From: Rosistilla carotiformis
GTDB taxonomy: Bacteria; Planctomycetota; Planctomycetia; Pirellulales; Pirellulaceae
DNA: 64,000 nt
Assembly: GCF_007753095.1 (NCBI RefSeq)
Contig: NZ_CP036348.1
Span: forward strand, 5,867,411-5,931,410
Direction of reading: 5' to 3'
Below are positions 15,701 through 22,283 of the stretch, one piece after another. Positions within the stretch are counted from its first letter, which is position 1, and each line of letters opens with the position of its first letter. The position numbers and the translations under genes are program-made. The notes beneath the pieces were generated by a model that made no database searches, had not been told where the DNA came from, and was given only the letters and a program-made list of their open reading frames with translations.

Positions 15701-16633
15701 CGACGGTGTGTTGTTAAGCACGTCGATCATTTCGATCAACTGCGTATAATCGTTTGCCGTCTCGTTGGTCTTTAGTTGGTAGAACTCTTCGTACGCGGTT
15801 TGGTCCGCGCCCAGGTAGGTTAGATCCGAACCGAAGTCGGCTTGCGGGTCGTCACCTGCATCGTCCGGTGCGGCTCCTTTGTAGAGATTGCCATCCTCAT
15901 CGCTACCGAAACGACTCTGGGCAAAGTTCTTGTCGACCTGTTCGACTGCCGTGTAGAGCCCGTAGTACTCTCCGTTGATGTAGACCTTCGTGTGAACCGC
16001 TCGACTGACCCCTTCGACAAAGTTCGATGCGTAGTCGTAGAACAATTTTTCCCGCAGCATTGTGGGGTCGTTGTAGTTGTTGTTCAGATTCAGCTTGGTC
16101 AGGCCCAGGAAGGAGAGGTCTTCGCCATCCTGTTCAAACTCATTGAAATCGAGCTTCAGCGACTTCTTTATACCGGTCCCGTCGAACGAGGAATTGCCCT
16201 TGAACCGAACCCCGATGCTGCCCAATTCGATACCGTCGCCAACGAAGCTGGCCTCGAAATAGGGATCGTCGATGTCGTTGGCATGCGATTCGTAAAGCGT
16301 GTCGTACCAATCGGGAGCTTCAAACGTGATGTAGATCTCATGGACGTAGCTGTCGTCAAAGAAAGCGGCAGCTTCGTCGTCGATCGCCACGGGATCCCAG
16401 AACGATGACGTCAGATCGTCCGCAGCCAACGCGCTGACGGCAAATGCCGATGTCTCCTCGACCGTTGTCTCGTCCATCAGCAAAGCCTCCCCTTCGGCAT
16501 CGATCGATAGTTCGTCGATGGCATCGCCGTGCAGCATCATCCGCGGTTCGACAACTTCTAGTCGCAGTCGCCGTCGCAGGCTTGAGGCAGGACGTTTGGG
16601 GGAGGTGGAGTTCTGACGGAACCAGCTTCGCAT
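12764..16633 (-). CDS. Giant secreted CotH / lamin-tail-domain / dockerin protein
   Basis: This 1289-residue protein begins with the planctomycete extracellular-protein motif RLRLEVVEPRMML (about residues 24-36). A CotH-like region follows (about 105-480): RFKGNSSFDGTGIKKSLKLD, LNLNNNYNDPTMLREKL, YTAVEQVDKNF and HIFWDVNESFG, the last two resembling CotH kinase metal/ATP residues. Three lamin-tail domains come next (first INELMSVNV; the other two nearly identical, starting VEIYINEWMADNDSTI). The C-terminus has two dockerin-like repeats (DVNHSGDVTPLDALVILNRL and DTNGNNFLAPIDALVVLNYL). Start is the ATG before MRSWFRQN; upstream codons do not look coding. It may phosphorylate or cross-bridge surface proteins; that is inference. 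Confidence 0.88.
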   Translation of the reverse strand: MRSWFRQNSTSPKRPASSLRRRLRLEVVEPRMMLHGDAIDELSIDAEGEALLMDETTVEETSAFAVSALAADDLTSSFWDPVAIDDEAAAFFDDSYVHEIYITFEAPDWYDTLYESHANDIDDPYFEASFVGDGIELGSIGVRFKGNSSFDGTGIKKSLKLDFNEFEQDGEDLSFLGLTKLNLNNNYNDPTMLREKLFYDYASNFVEGVSRAVHTKVYINGEYYGLYTAVEQVDKNFAQSRFGSDEDGNLYKGAAPDDAGDDPQADFGSDLTYLGADQTAYEEFYQLKTNETANDYTQLIEMIDVLNNTPSGELSDAIESLLDVDDTLASLALNNLFGNLDSYLGSAHNYYLYDRDDTGQFTHIFWDVNESFGTFTQFVDRGTDLVQLEPFWLPVETAAGPPGPPTTGEDQPRPLAENLWAVDEYSTEYLRDLAEMLREGFDVASATTRIDELADLIRDDVAADPNKQFTTAQFEQNLTTDVVSGQRIYYGLSSFIEERSTYLSSVLDVYADDADLAINELMSVNVATAQDESGDFDPWIEIYNNGPGTVSLEGLYLTDNLSDLTQWAIPAEDLGDGRFATLWVDGEIGEGSNHTSFTLSAGGGSLYLTDGTTVIDAVTYTAMASDTSLARIPDGTGDLETTDQPTFGNENQASLVNVESVEIYINEWMADNDSTIEDPDEAESYEDWIELYNPGTTAIDLSGFYLTDDASEPTQWQFPVGSTIDAGGYLVIWADGDTDQGDDHASFKLSSGGEAIWLYNVDGVSIVDTVTFGEQTTDVAYGRSPDGTTTFGQLTEATPGAANASILTAATAVEIYINEWMADNDSTIQDPDEAEAYEDWIELYNPGTAAIDLSGFYLTDDASEPTQWQFPTGSTIDAGGYLVIWADEDTDQGDDHASFKLSSGGEAIWLYNVDGVSIVDTVTFGEQTTDVSYGRYPDGSDTLVSMSTPTPGATNQNVATSDGTFDLDALIEDISIDVVDDEVLVTSGDSVLFRAAASTLLMQINGNGSDNTILFDHLALALGLNISGGDGSDLLQLVGNGHVLDLTARVIEAIESIDIRGDGANQLMLDPESALAAADILRVTVDDDDSVDFGDGFTVDDPQFVDDQFVTVLVADSGAIVQYVSSAPWINPLNPLDVNHSGDVTPLDALVILNRLNLTSAMELPTPTVDGEFPGFYYDTNGNNFLAPIDALVVLNYLNRLTVFGEGESATAMPLETFASVESTEEESEVAFEEPADYTESLPVAMATQAVPSQWTPELIDLALTSIHEKTFESVPRDDDEFLQWLNEV
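13818..14653 (-). repeat. 456-bp tandem duplication inside the CotH gene
   Basis: Two segments of about 380 bp (13818-14197 and 14274-14653) are nearly identical at nucleotide level with a period of exactly 456 bp (152 codons). Each encodes one lamin-tail domain. Differences are scattered single bases, suggesting recent duplication or ongoing gene conversion. The flanking part of each period is divergent. Confidence 0.9.
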
Positions 16634-16759
16634 AGGGATCAACTCGGCCAAATGAATCGCAATAAAAAGGGGCCGGAGCGAACCGGCAGCCTTCAATGCG
16701 TCATTGACCGCCGAGTTGGGACAGGCAAAACAGGAAAACTTGCCCCGTGCCAGTTCCAC

Positions 16760-17350
16760 CTAGGCGAGGCGATTCAAAATGCTGCCGCTGGATCCGATCG
16801 GCTGCCCCAACGCTTGTTCCAGTAGATCGATATCGAGGCCGCTCTCTTCGAACGACTGCGTCAACGCCGACCGGATCGACTCATCGGACACTTCGGTCGC
16901 CGAATCGCTGGTCAGCTCTTGGATCGTATCGACGATCGAACTGAGCAACGAATCCAAGGTGCCCGCGTCGAGATTCGATGAGAGGAGCGCGGACTCCAAA
17001 TCGGTCGAATCGTCGTCGCTCGGCTTGGGCCCTCGGGGCGGAGGTCCCGGCGGTCGATTTGCTTTGATCGCTGCCTCGACTTCGGCAGAGTCGATGCCGT
17101 TGGCTTCGAGCACTTCCTCGACAGCGCTGCGGAGCGAAGACCGACTGGTTGTCGACCCATTTGCTGTCAGCGACTCCACCGTCTCTTCGACCTGACTCAA
17201 CACATCCGACGCCGTCGACGAATCGACTCCGATCGACTGCAGTGCCGCCGCAAGATGCTCTTGCTTCTCTTCGGCCGACGGGCCCCGATTGGATCCGGAG
17301 GCGTGGTTGGTGGGGGATGTGAAAGAGGCTCCCGTTGCGGAAATGCTCAT
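16760..17350 (-). CDS. Helical repeat protein of unknown function, upstream of CotH gene
   Basis: I do not recognise this 196-residue protein. It has a Ser/Gly-rich N-terminus, no signal peptide, and repeating helical units that alternate a GxD or GxE turn with leucine-rich helices: ALQSIGVDSSTASDVLSQVE, VLEANGIDSAEVEAAIKANR, LLSSNLDAGTLDSLLSSIVD and SFEESGLDIDLLEQALGQPI. A PPGPPPRGPK linker splits the two halves. The start has a strong AAGGAGCG. It lies 126 bp upstream of the CotH start on the same strand, so co-expression is likely. The repeated turn recalls degenerate EF-hands, but no canonical calcium loop is present. Confidence 0.7.
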   Translation of the reverse strand: MSISATGASFTSPTNHASGSNRGPSAEEKQEHLAAALQSIGVDSSTASDVLSQVEETVESLTANGSTTSRSSLRSAVEEVLEANGIDSAEVEAAIKANRPPGPPPRGPKPSDDDSTDLESALLSSNLDAGTLDSLLSSIVDTIQELTSDSATEVSDESIRSALTQSFEESGLDIDLLEQALGQPIGSSGSILNRLA

Positions 17351-17605
17351 TTGTCGCTCCTTAAAAAATTGGCTTCGAGGCGAGCCAACGGATTCAACTT
17401 ACTACACGTTGGCAAGAAGCACTTTCGTGATTCTGAGCGTCCAACATTGGCAAAACCACTGGAAAACGTTGGATTTGCGGTCGGGATTGGGCTTGGTGAA
17501 CAATCTCTTCAAAAGTTGGAAGATTCGTGTCCCCCCAGCCCACTCGAAGACGCATTGAGCCTTGCGACTCACCTCTTCTCTCAATCTCCGCAAGGACAAT
17601 CCACC

Positions 17606-18139
17606 GTGAACTCAACCCTTCGACTGCTCGCTATCAGCGGCATACTCACAATGGCGACCACCGTTTCGGCACAGCCTCCCGGTCGCGGTGGATCGCCTTT
17701 GGAAATGATCAGCCAATTGTTCGATCACGCCGACACGAACCGCGATGGCAGCCTGACCAAGCAGGAACTTTCGGTTGCGATGCAAACGATGCAGTCGATG
17801 CGAGGCGGTCAACGTCGTGGACCGGGGGGACCCGGCGGTCCGCCTCCGCAAGGCGGTCCCCTTGGCGGCGAGATGGGACAACAACAACCGGGGCAAGAGG
17901 GACATCACGGCCCGCCACCGCGGCCAGGCCAGTTGATTCCCGACTTCGTCGTTCAATCATTGAGCTTGACCGAACGGCAGACCAAACAGTTGACCGCGCT
18001 GCAGACGACTGTCGACAAACGCCTCGCGGCGATCTTGAACGACGAGCAATTGGTCGCGTTGCAGCAGCCCCCCCAAGGCCCGCAGGGGCACGGCGCTCCA
18101 GGCGAAGAGCAAGGCGATCGCCCACGTCGCCCAGAATAA
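17606..18139 (+). CDS. Secreted EF-hand protein
   Basis: The start is a GTG at 17606 preceded by AAGGA, opening a 22-residue signal peptide (LRLLAISGILTMATTVSAQ). The open frame continues upstream without coding character. The mature protein has one good EF-hand (LFDHADTNRDGSLTKQELSV, loop DTNRDGSLTKQE), a Gly/Pro/Gln-rich linker, and a C-terminal helical region (LTERQTKQLTALQTTVDKRL) reminiscent of Spy/CpxP-like periplasmic helices. It probably binds calcium outside the cytoplasm. It is divergent from the orphan helical gene and followed by a hairpin terminator-like structure. Confidence 0.85.
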   Translation: MNSTLRLLAISGILTMATTVSAQPPGRGGSPLEMISQLFDHADTNRDGSLTKQELSVAMQTMQSMRGGQRRGPGGPGGPPPQGGPLGGEMGQQQPGQEGHHGPPPRPGQLIPDFVVQSLSLTERQTKQLTALQTTVDKRLAAILNDEQLVALQQPPQGPQGHGAPGEEQGDRPRRPE

Positions 18140-18143
18140 CTCA

Positions 18144-18178
18144 TCGGCGCGAAGGTCCTTCTAGCGCCGATCTCGTTT
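18144..18178 (+). terminator. Probable terminator hairpin after the EF-hand gene
   Basis: TCGGCGC (18144-18150) pairs perfectly with GCGCCGA (18164-18170); the loop itself contains the palindrome GAAGGTCCTTC. The stem starts 5 bp after the stop codon and is followed by TCTCGTTT, a weak T-tract. Confidence 0.5.
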
Positions 18179-18204
18179 AACCGCGTGCCCAACGGGCCGC
18201 GCGT
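18173..18204 (-). repeat. 30-bp interspersed repeat, copy 1 (inverted)
   Basis: Read on the minus strand this copy ends in the shared core CACGCGGTTAAACGA, preceded by a GGCCCGTTGGGC hairpin. It is inverted relative to the two downstream copies. Confidence 0.6.
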
Positions 18205-18229
18205 CTCCGAAACGCTACACTCGGTGACA

Positions 18230-18259
18230 TGCGGGGGTGATTCCCGCGCGGTTAGACGA
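18230..18259 (+). repeat. 30-bp interspersed repeat, copy 2
   Basis: This copy has the form GGGGGTGATTCCC followed by GCGCGGTTAGACGA. It aligns without gaps to copy 3 and keeps the GGG/CCC hairpin arms. Confidence 0.65.
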
Positions 18260-18321
18260 CCCGTACCGTTAAGTTTTATAGGGCCGCTTGGCCGTGTGGT
18301 GGATACAGGAGATAGGATGAA

Positions 18322-18351
18322 ACGCGGGGCGATGCCCACGCGGTTAAACGA
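18322..18351 (+). repeat. 30-bp interspersed repeat, copy 3
   Basis: This copy has the form GGGGCGATGCCC followed by ACGCGGTTAAACGA, sharing the last 14 bases with copy 1 and 63 bp downstream of the end of copy 2. The three copies fill much of the 359-bp gap between the EF-hand gene and the kinase gene, where I see no coding sequence. Confidence 0.65.
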
Positions 18352-18498
18352 TTTACTGCGGTGCCGATCGGGGCGCGCGTTGGAGTCGGTATATTAAATG
18401 GCTGTAACTTCCCGAGAGCGGAACAGCTCGGCACTTCCCGAGGTGAAGGAATCCAGGGAGCCAGAGTTACCGACGACGTTTAAGTAAGACGAAATGCG

Positions 18499-20712
18499 AT
18501 GACCAATCCGGCCGAACGAGCGATCTTCCTGCAAGCGATCGATGAGGAGAGCGCCGAGGATCGCGCTGCTTATTTGCAATCTGCCTGCGGCGGCGATCTG
18601 CAGCTTCGCGCTTCGGTCGAAGCCTTGCTGGCCGCGCACGACCAACCCGCCAAATTGCTCGATCAACCGATCGGCGGAGGCCATGGGATCGCCGCCACGA
18701 TGACGCCTCCCCTCGCCGAACCGATCGAGCACATCGGGTTGCAGATCGATGCCTATCGGTTGATGGAACAGATCGGCGAAGGTGGGTTTGGACTTGTCTT
18801 CGTCGCTCAGCAAGAAGAGCCGGTTGCCCGCAAAGTGGCGTTGAAGATCGTCAAACCGGGCTCGGGCTCCAAAGAGGTGATCGCTCGGTTCGAGGCCGAA
18901 CGGCAGGCGGTGGCGATGATGAATCATCCCAACATCGCTCAGGTGTTCGACGCCGGAGTGACGGCCGATCATCGTCCCTATTTCGTGATGGAACTGGTCC
19001 GCGGTTTGCCGATCACGGAATTCTGCGACAACCATCAATTGACCGTCCGGGAGCGGTTGAAGCTGTTGGTCGACGTCTGTTCCGCCGTCCATCACGCCCA
19101 TCAGAAAGGGGTGATTCATCGCGACATCAAACCATCCAACGTGATGGTTACGCTGCACGATGCCAAGCCGGTGGCAAAGGTGATCGATTTTGGCGTCGCC
19201 AAAGCGATCGGGCAGACGCTGACCGACAAGACGATCTACACGCGGTTCTTTTCGATGATTGGAACGCCGCTGTACATGAGTCCCGAGCAGGCGGAGATGA
19301 GTGGACTGGACATCGACACGCGCAGCGACATCTATTCGTTGGGTGTCTTGATGTACGAGATGCTTGTCGGCGCGACGCCCTTCGATCGAGAGCGGATGGA
19401 TTCGGCTGGCTACGACGAACTGCGTCGGATCATTCGCGAAGAAGATCCTCCCAAACCAAGCAAGCGACTCTCAACGCTCAACGACGCCCTGTCGACGGTC
19501 GCCACCACCCGCCGTCTGCAACCGATCCGCTTGGCCGCAACGATCCGTGGCGATCTCGACTGGATCGTGATGAAAGCGTTGGAAAAGGATCGGACGCGGC
19601 GTTACGAATCGGCGGCCGCGCTGGCTGCCGATATCAAGCGCTATTTGAATTCCGAACCGGTCGAAGCGCGACCGCCGTCGCGAGCGTATCAGTTTCGCAA
19701 ATTTGCCCGTCGCCATCGCGCGGCGTTGGTCACGGCGATGTTGGTCGGCGTGACGATGTTGATCGGTTCGGCAGTCAGTCTGTGGCAGATGACCGCAGCG
19801 ATCGACCAACGGAATCAGAAGGAAGCGGCGCTTCGCGAAGCGACCGCCGCGAAGGCGGAGATCGAACAGTTCGCCGAGAACATCACGCGAGCGAATTCGT
19901 TGATCGCCAGCGCCCAGGCGCACGTCAACGCCGGCCGAACCGAAGCGGCTCAGAGCGATTTCGACACGGCGGTCGCGCTGCAACCGGGCTACTACCAACC
20001 GTGGGTGGCGCGGGCTCAATTCCATACCGGGCGAAACGATTGGGAAGCGGCCGCGGAGGATTACGCCAAGGCGCTGACACTGGGAGCGCCGACCGACACG
20101 TCTTCCTGGTGGGGAACGCCTGCGTTGTTTTTATTGACCGATCGACCGAACGACTATCGAAGCATCTGCGAGCGGCTGGATCAAAGACTCGCCAACCTCG
20201 ACGAGCGGCCGAACTGGGAATTGTTGCGCGACTGCGCCGTATCGGATGATTACACCTTTTCGGTTTCGCACGACGAACTGGCACGCATCGGTGAAGCGTG
20301 GCACCTCGCCTCCGACGCGATGCGATGGAGACCGCCGCCGGATCGGCGACACGATGGAGGGCGACCGTCGGTTCCTCGCGAGATTTGCCTCTACATTCTC
20401 GGATTGTTGTACCTGCGAGCTGGCGATAACGATGCGGCGATCGAGTGCTGGACGGAGGTGCTGGAGGAAAACCGGTGGCGTTCGCAATCGATCGTTCATG
20501 CCAGCTTGGCGATCGCTTACGACAACGTGGGCCGGCGCGATCAGGCCGAAGCCGAGCTGGCCAAGGCCCGCGAAGCGGCCGTTGAAATCGCCTTGCCCAC
20601 CGAGCAAATGGGCCCTGAAGCCCAGTCGACGCCCTGGTTTGAAACCGTGGAATTTTTATTGACTTATCAAAACGCTCGCCGCCAGTTGGGGTTTAAGTCA
20701 AAGACAAAGTGA
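18499..20712 (+). CDS. Transmembrane Ser/Thr protein kinase with C-terminal TPR-like region
   Basis: This 737-residue protein begins with the helical leader common in planctomycete kinases ([35 protein letters not shown]). The kinase domain (about 76-390) has the Gly loop [13 protein letters not shown] Lys in VALKIVKPG, catalytic [12 protein letters not shown] in [11 protein letters not shown] and the APE-like MSPEQAE. A single membrane helix ([20 protein letters not shown], about 410-432) is followed by a coiled coil and TPR-like helices (about 465-720), probably outside the cytoplasm. It phosphorylates unknown protein targets. The start follows the repeat cluster. No ECF sigma gene is adjacent, unlike many related kinases. 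Confidence 0.93.
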   Translation: MTNPAERAIFLQAIDEESAEDRAAYLQSACGGDLQLRASVEALLAAHDQPAKLLDQPIGGGHGIAATMTPPLAEPIEHIGLQIDAYRLMEQIGEGGFGLVFVAQQEEPVARKVALKIVKPGSGSKEVIARFEAERQAVAMMNHPNIAQVFDAGVTADHRPYFVMELVRGLPITEFCDNHQLTVRERLKLLVDVCSAVHHAHQKGVIHRDIKPSNVMVTLHDAKPVAKVIDFGVAKAIGQTLTDKTIYTRFFSMIGTPLYMSPEQAEMSGLDIDTRSDIYSLGVLMYEMLVGATPFDRERMDSAGYDELRRIIREEDPPKPSKRLSTLNDALSTVATTRRLQPIRLAATIRGDLDWIVMKALEKDRTRRYESAAALAADIKRYLNSEPVEARPPSRAYQFRKFARRHRAALVTAMLVGVTMLIGSAVSLWQMTAAIDQRNQKEAALREATAAKAEIEQFAENITRANSLIASAQAHVNAGRTEAAQSDFDTAVALQPGYYQPWVARAQFHTGRNDWEAAAEDYAKALTLGAPTDTSSWWGTPALFLLTDRPNDYRSICERLDQRLANLDERPNWELLRDCAVSDDYTFSVSHDELARIGEAWHLASDAMRWRPPPDRRHDGGRPSVPREICLYILGLLYLRAGDNDAAIECWTEVLEENRWRSQSIVHASLAIAYDNVGRRDQAEAELAKAREAAVEIALPTEQMGPEAQSTPWFETVEFLLTYQNARRQLGFKSKTK

Positions 20713-20762
20713 CCTGCGACATTTCATGAGACACCTCGCTACCACCGATGAACGGACCGACG

Positions 20763-22022
20763 ATGCTTCGAAAAATCCTACTGACCGCAACACTGCTGCT
20801 TTTCCCACTGGTCACACGCGCCGACGACTGGCCTCAATTTCTGGGACCTCAAGGAGCCGCGAGGTCGAGCGATAAAGTCGCCACCTCGTGGAGCGAATCG
20901 GAGAACATGGCGTGGCGCGTCGAGCTGCCGGGATCGGGTTCATCCAGTCCGATCATCACGGGGGATCGCGTGATCGTGACCTGCTACGTCAACGGCGATG
21001 GGAACGCGAAGCGGCAGGTTCTTTGTTTCGATAAGAACTCCGGCGAACAGCTTTGGTCGGTCGATTTCCCGATCGACTATCGCGAAGACGGCTACCAGGG
21101 CTACATCACCGAACATGGTTACGCCAGCAACACGCCGGTAACCGATGGCGAAAACGTTTATGTGTTCCTCGGCAAAGGGGGCGTGCACTGCATCGGACTC
21201 GACGGCCAGCGGAGCTGGAGTGTCGATGTCGGCAAGGAATCGAGCAACCGACGCTGGGGATCGGCCGCGAGTCTGTTGCTGTTTGAAAACAGTGTGATCG
21301 TCAACGCCGCGGAGGAGAGCAAAGCGATCATCGCGCTGGACAAAGCGACGGGGAAAGAACTGTGGCGACAGGAGGCGGGGATGCTCGAACTAACCTACGG
21401 CACGCCGCGGATCGTTTCGTTAGCCGATGGCGAATCCGAACTGGTGATCAGTGTTCCCGAAGAGATGTGGTCGATGAATCCGGTCACCGGGAAACTGAAA
21501 TGGTACGCCCAGACGCCGATGACGGGGAACGTCACCCCGTCGGTGATCGTCGCCGGAGAAACGATCTATAGTTTTGGCGGCTATCGCGCCTCGGGATGCA
21601 TCGCCGTGAAAGCGGGAGGCAAAGAGGATGTCTCCGATTCCCAGGTCCTGTGGACGAACCAATCGAGTTCGTACGTCGCGACGCCGCTGCTGCACGATGG
21701 CCGGTTCTATTGGATCGATGATCGCGGGATCGCCTATTGCACTTCGGCCGAGGATGGCGCGGTGATCTATCGTAAACGCGTCGGCAATTTGCAGAGCGGC
21801 CGGCCGGTCTATGCATCTCCGGTTTTGATCGGCGACCATATCTACGTCGTCACGCGCCGCAGCGGCACGCTGGTCTTCGATCCCGGGGACGCCTTCGAGC
21901 CGATCGCGCAAAACAAGATCGCCGACGACGAAAGCGATTTTAATGCCTCGCCAGCGGTTTCCAATGGCAAGCTCTATCTCCGCAGCGACAAGGCCCTCTA
22001 TTGCATTGGGGCGAAGTCGTAA
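20763..22022 (+). CDS. Secreted PQQ-like beta-propeller (BamB-like) protein
   Basis: This ~419-residue protein starts with a signal peptide (MLRKILLTATLLLFPLVTRA, then DDWPQFLGPQG). The DWPQFLGP opening is characteristic of planctomycete PQQ-binding-like repeat proteins. Repeated blade motifs such as VLCFDKNSGEQLWSVDFP, IIALDKATGKELWRQEAG and MWSMNPVTGKLKWYAQTP mark a beta-propeller of about seven or eight blades. Proteins of this kind are exported and may act as scaffolds or dehydrogenase-like enzymes. The ATG at 20763 is favoured over one five codons earlier because the signal peptide follows directly. It lies 50 bp after the kinase gene and may be co-transcribed. Confidence 0.88.
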   Translation: MLRKILLTATLLLFPLVTRADDWPQFLGPQGAARSSDKVATSWSESENMAWRVELPGSGSSSPIITGDRVIVTCYVNGDGNAKRQVLCFDKNSGEQLWSVDFPIDYREDGYQGYITEHGYASNTPVTDGENVYVFLGKGGVHCIGLDGQRSWSVDVGKESSNRRWGSAASLLLFENSVIVNAAEESKAIIALDKATGKELWRQEAGMLELTYGTPRIVSLADGESELVISVPEEMWSMNPVTGKLKWYAQTPMTGNVTPSVIVAGETIYSFGGYRASGCIAVKAGGKEDVSDSQVLWTNQSSSYVATPLLHDGRFYWIDDRGIAYCTSAEDGAVIYRKRVGNLQSGRPVYASPVLIGDHIYVVTRRSGTLVFDPGDAFEPIAQNKIADDESDFNASPAVSNGKLYLRSDKALYCIGAKS

Positions 22023-22029
22023 CGCGTTG

Positions 22030-22045
22030 ACCGCGAAGCGGTTTT
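22030..22045 (+). terminator. Short terminator-like hairpin after the propeller gene
   Basis: ACCGC (22030-22034) pairs with GCGGT (22038-22042) around a GAA loop and runs into TTTT, 8 bp after the stop codon. The stem is short but the geometry fits an intrinsic terminator. Confidence 0.45.
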
Positions 22046-22054
22046 AGAAGGTAG

Positions 22055-22237
22055 CCGGTGGTTTGAGCGTAGCGAATACCACCGGGCCCAAGGCAAAAAT
22101 GCTCGCCGACCCCGGCGGGGTCGTACATTGCAAATGTCTGCGATCCCTTCGGGAGCGTTGATCATTATGGCCGTCGGATCCCGGAGGTGCGCCGCTGTGC
22201 GACGACCTCCGGCTACCGTCTTCGATCCCTTGGGGAT
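22055..22237. repeat. Hairpin-string intergenic element
   Basis: Five inverted repeats follow each other between two convergent genes: CCGGTGGT/ACCACCGG (22055-22085), CGACCCC/GGGGTCG (22107-22123), CCC/GGG with a TTC loop (near 22145-22153), CCGGAGGT/ACCTCCGG (22181-22212) and ATCCC/GGGAT (22225-22237). The region has no coding potential. The arrangement looks like a dispersed repeat cassette; I recall similar text in relatives but cannot verify it here. Confidence 0.65.
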
Positions 22238-22283
22238 TGTTGCGACAAGGGTGTCTATGGCCGTCAACGCATCCAACGCTTGG

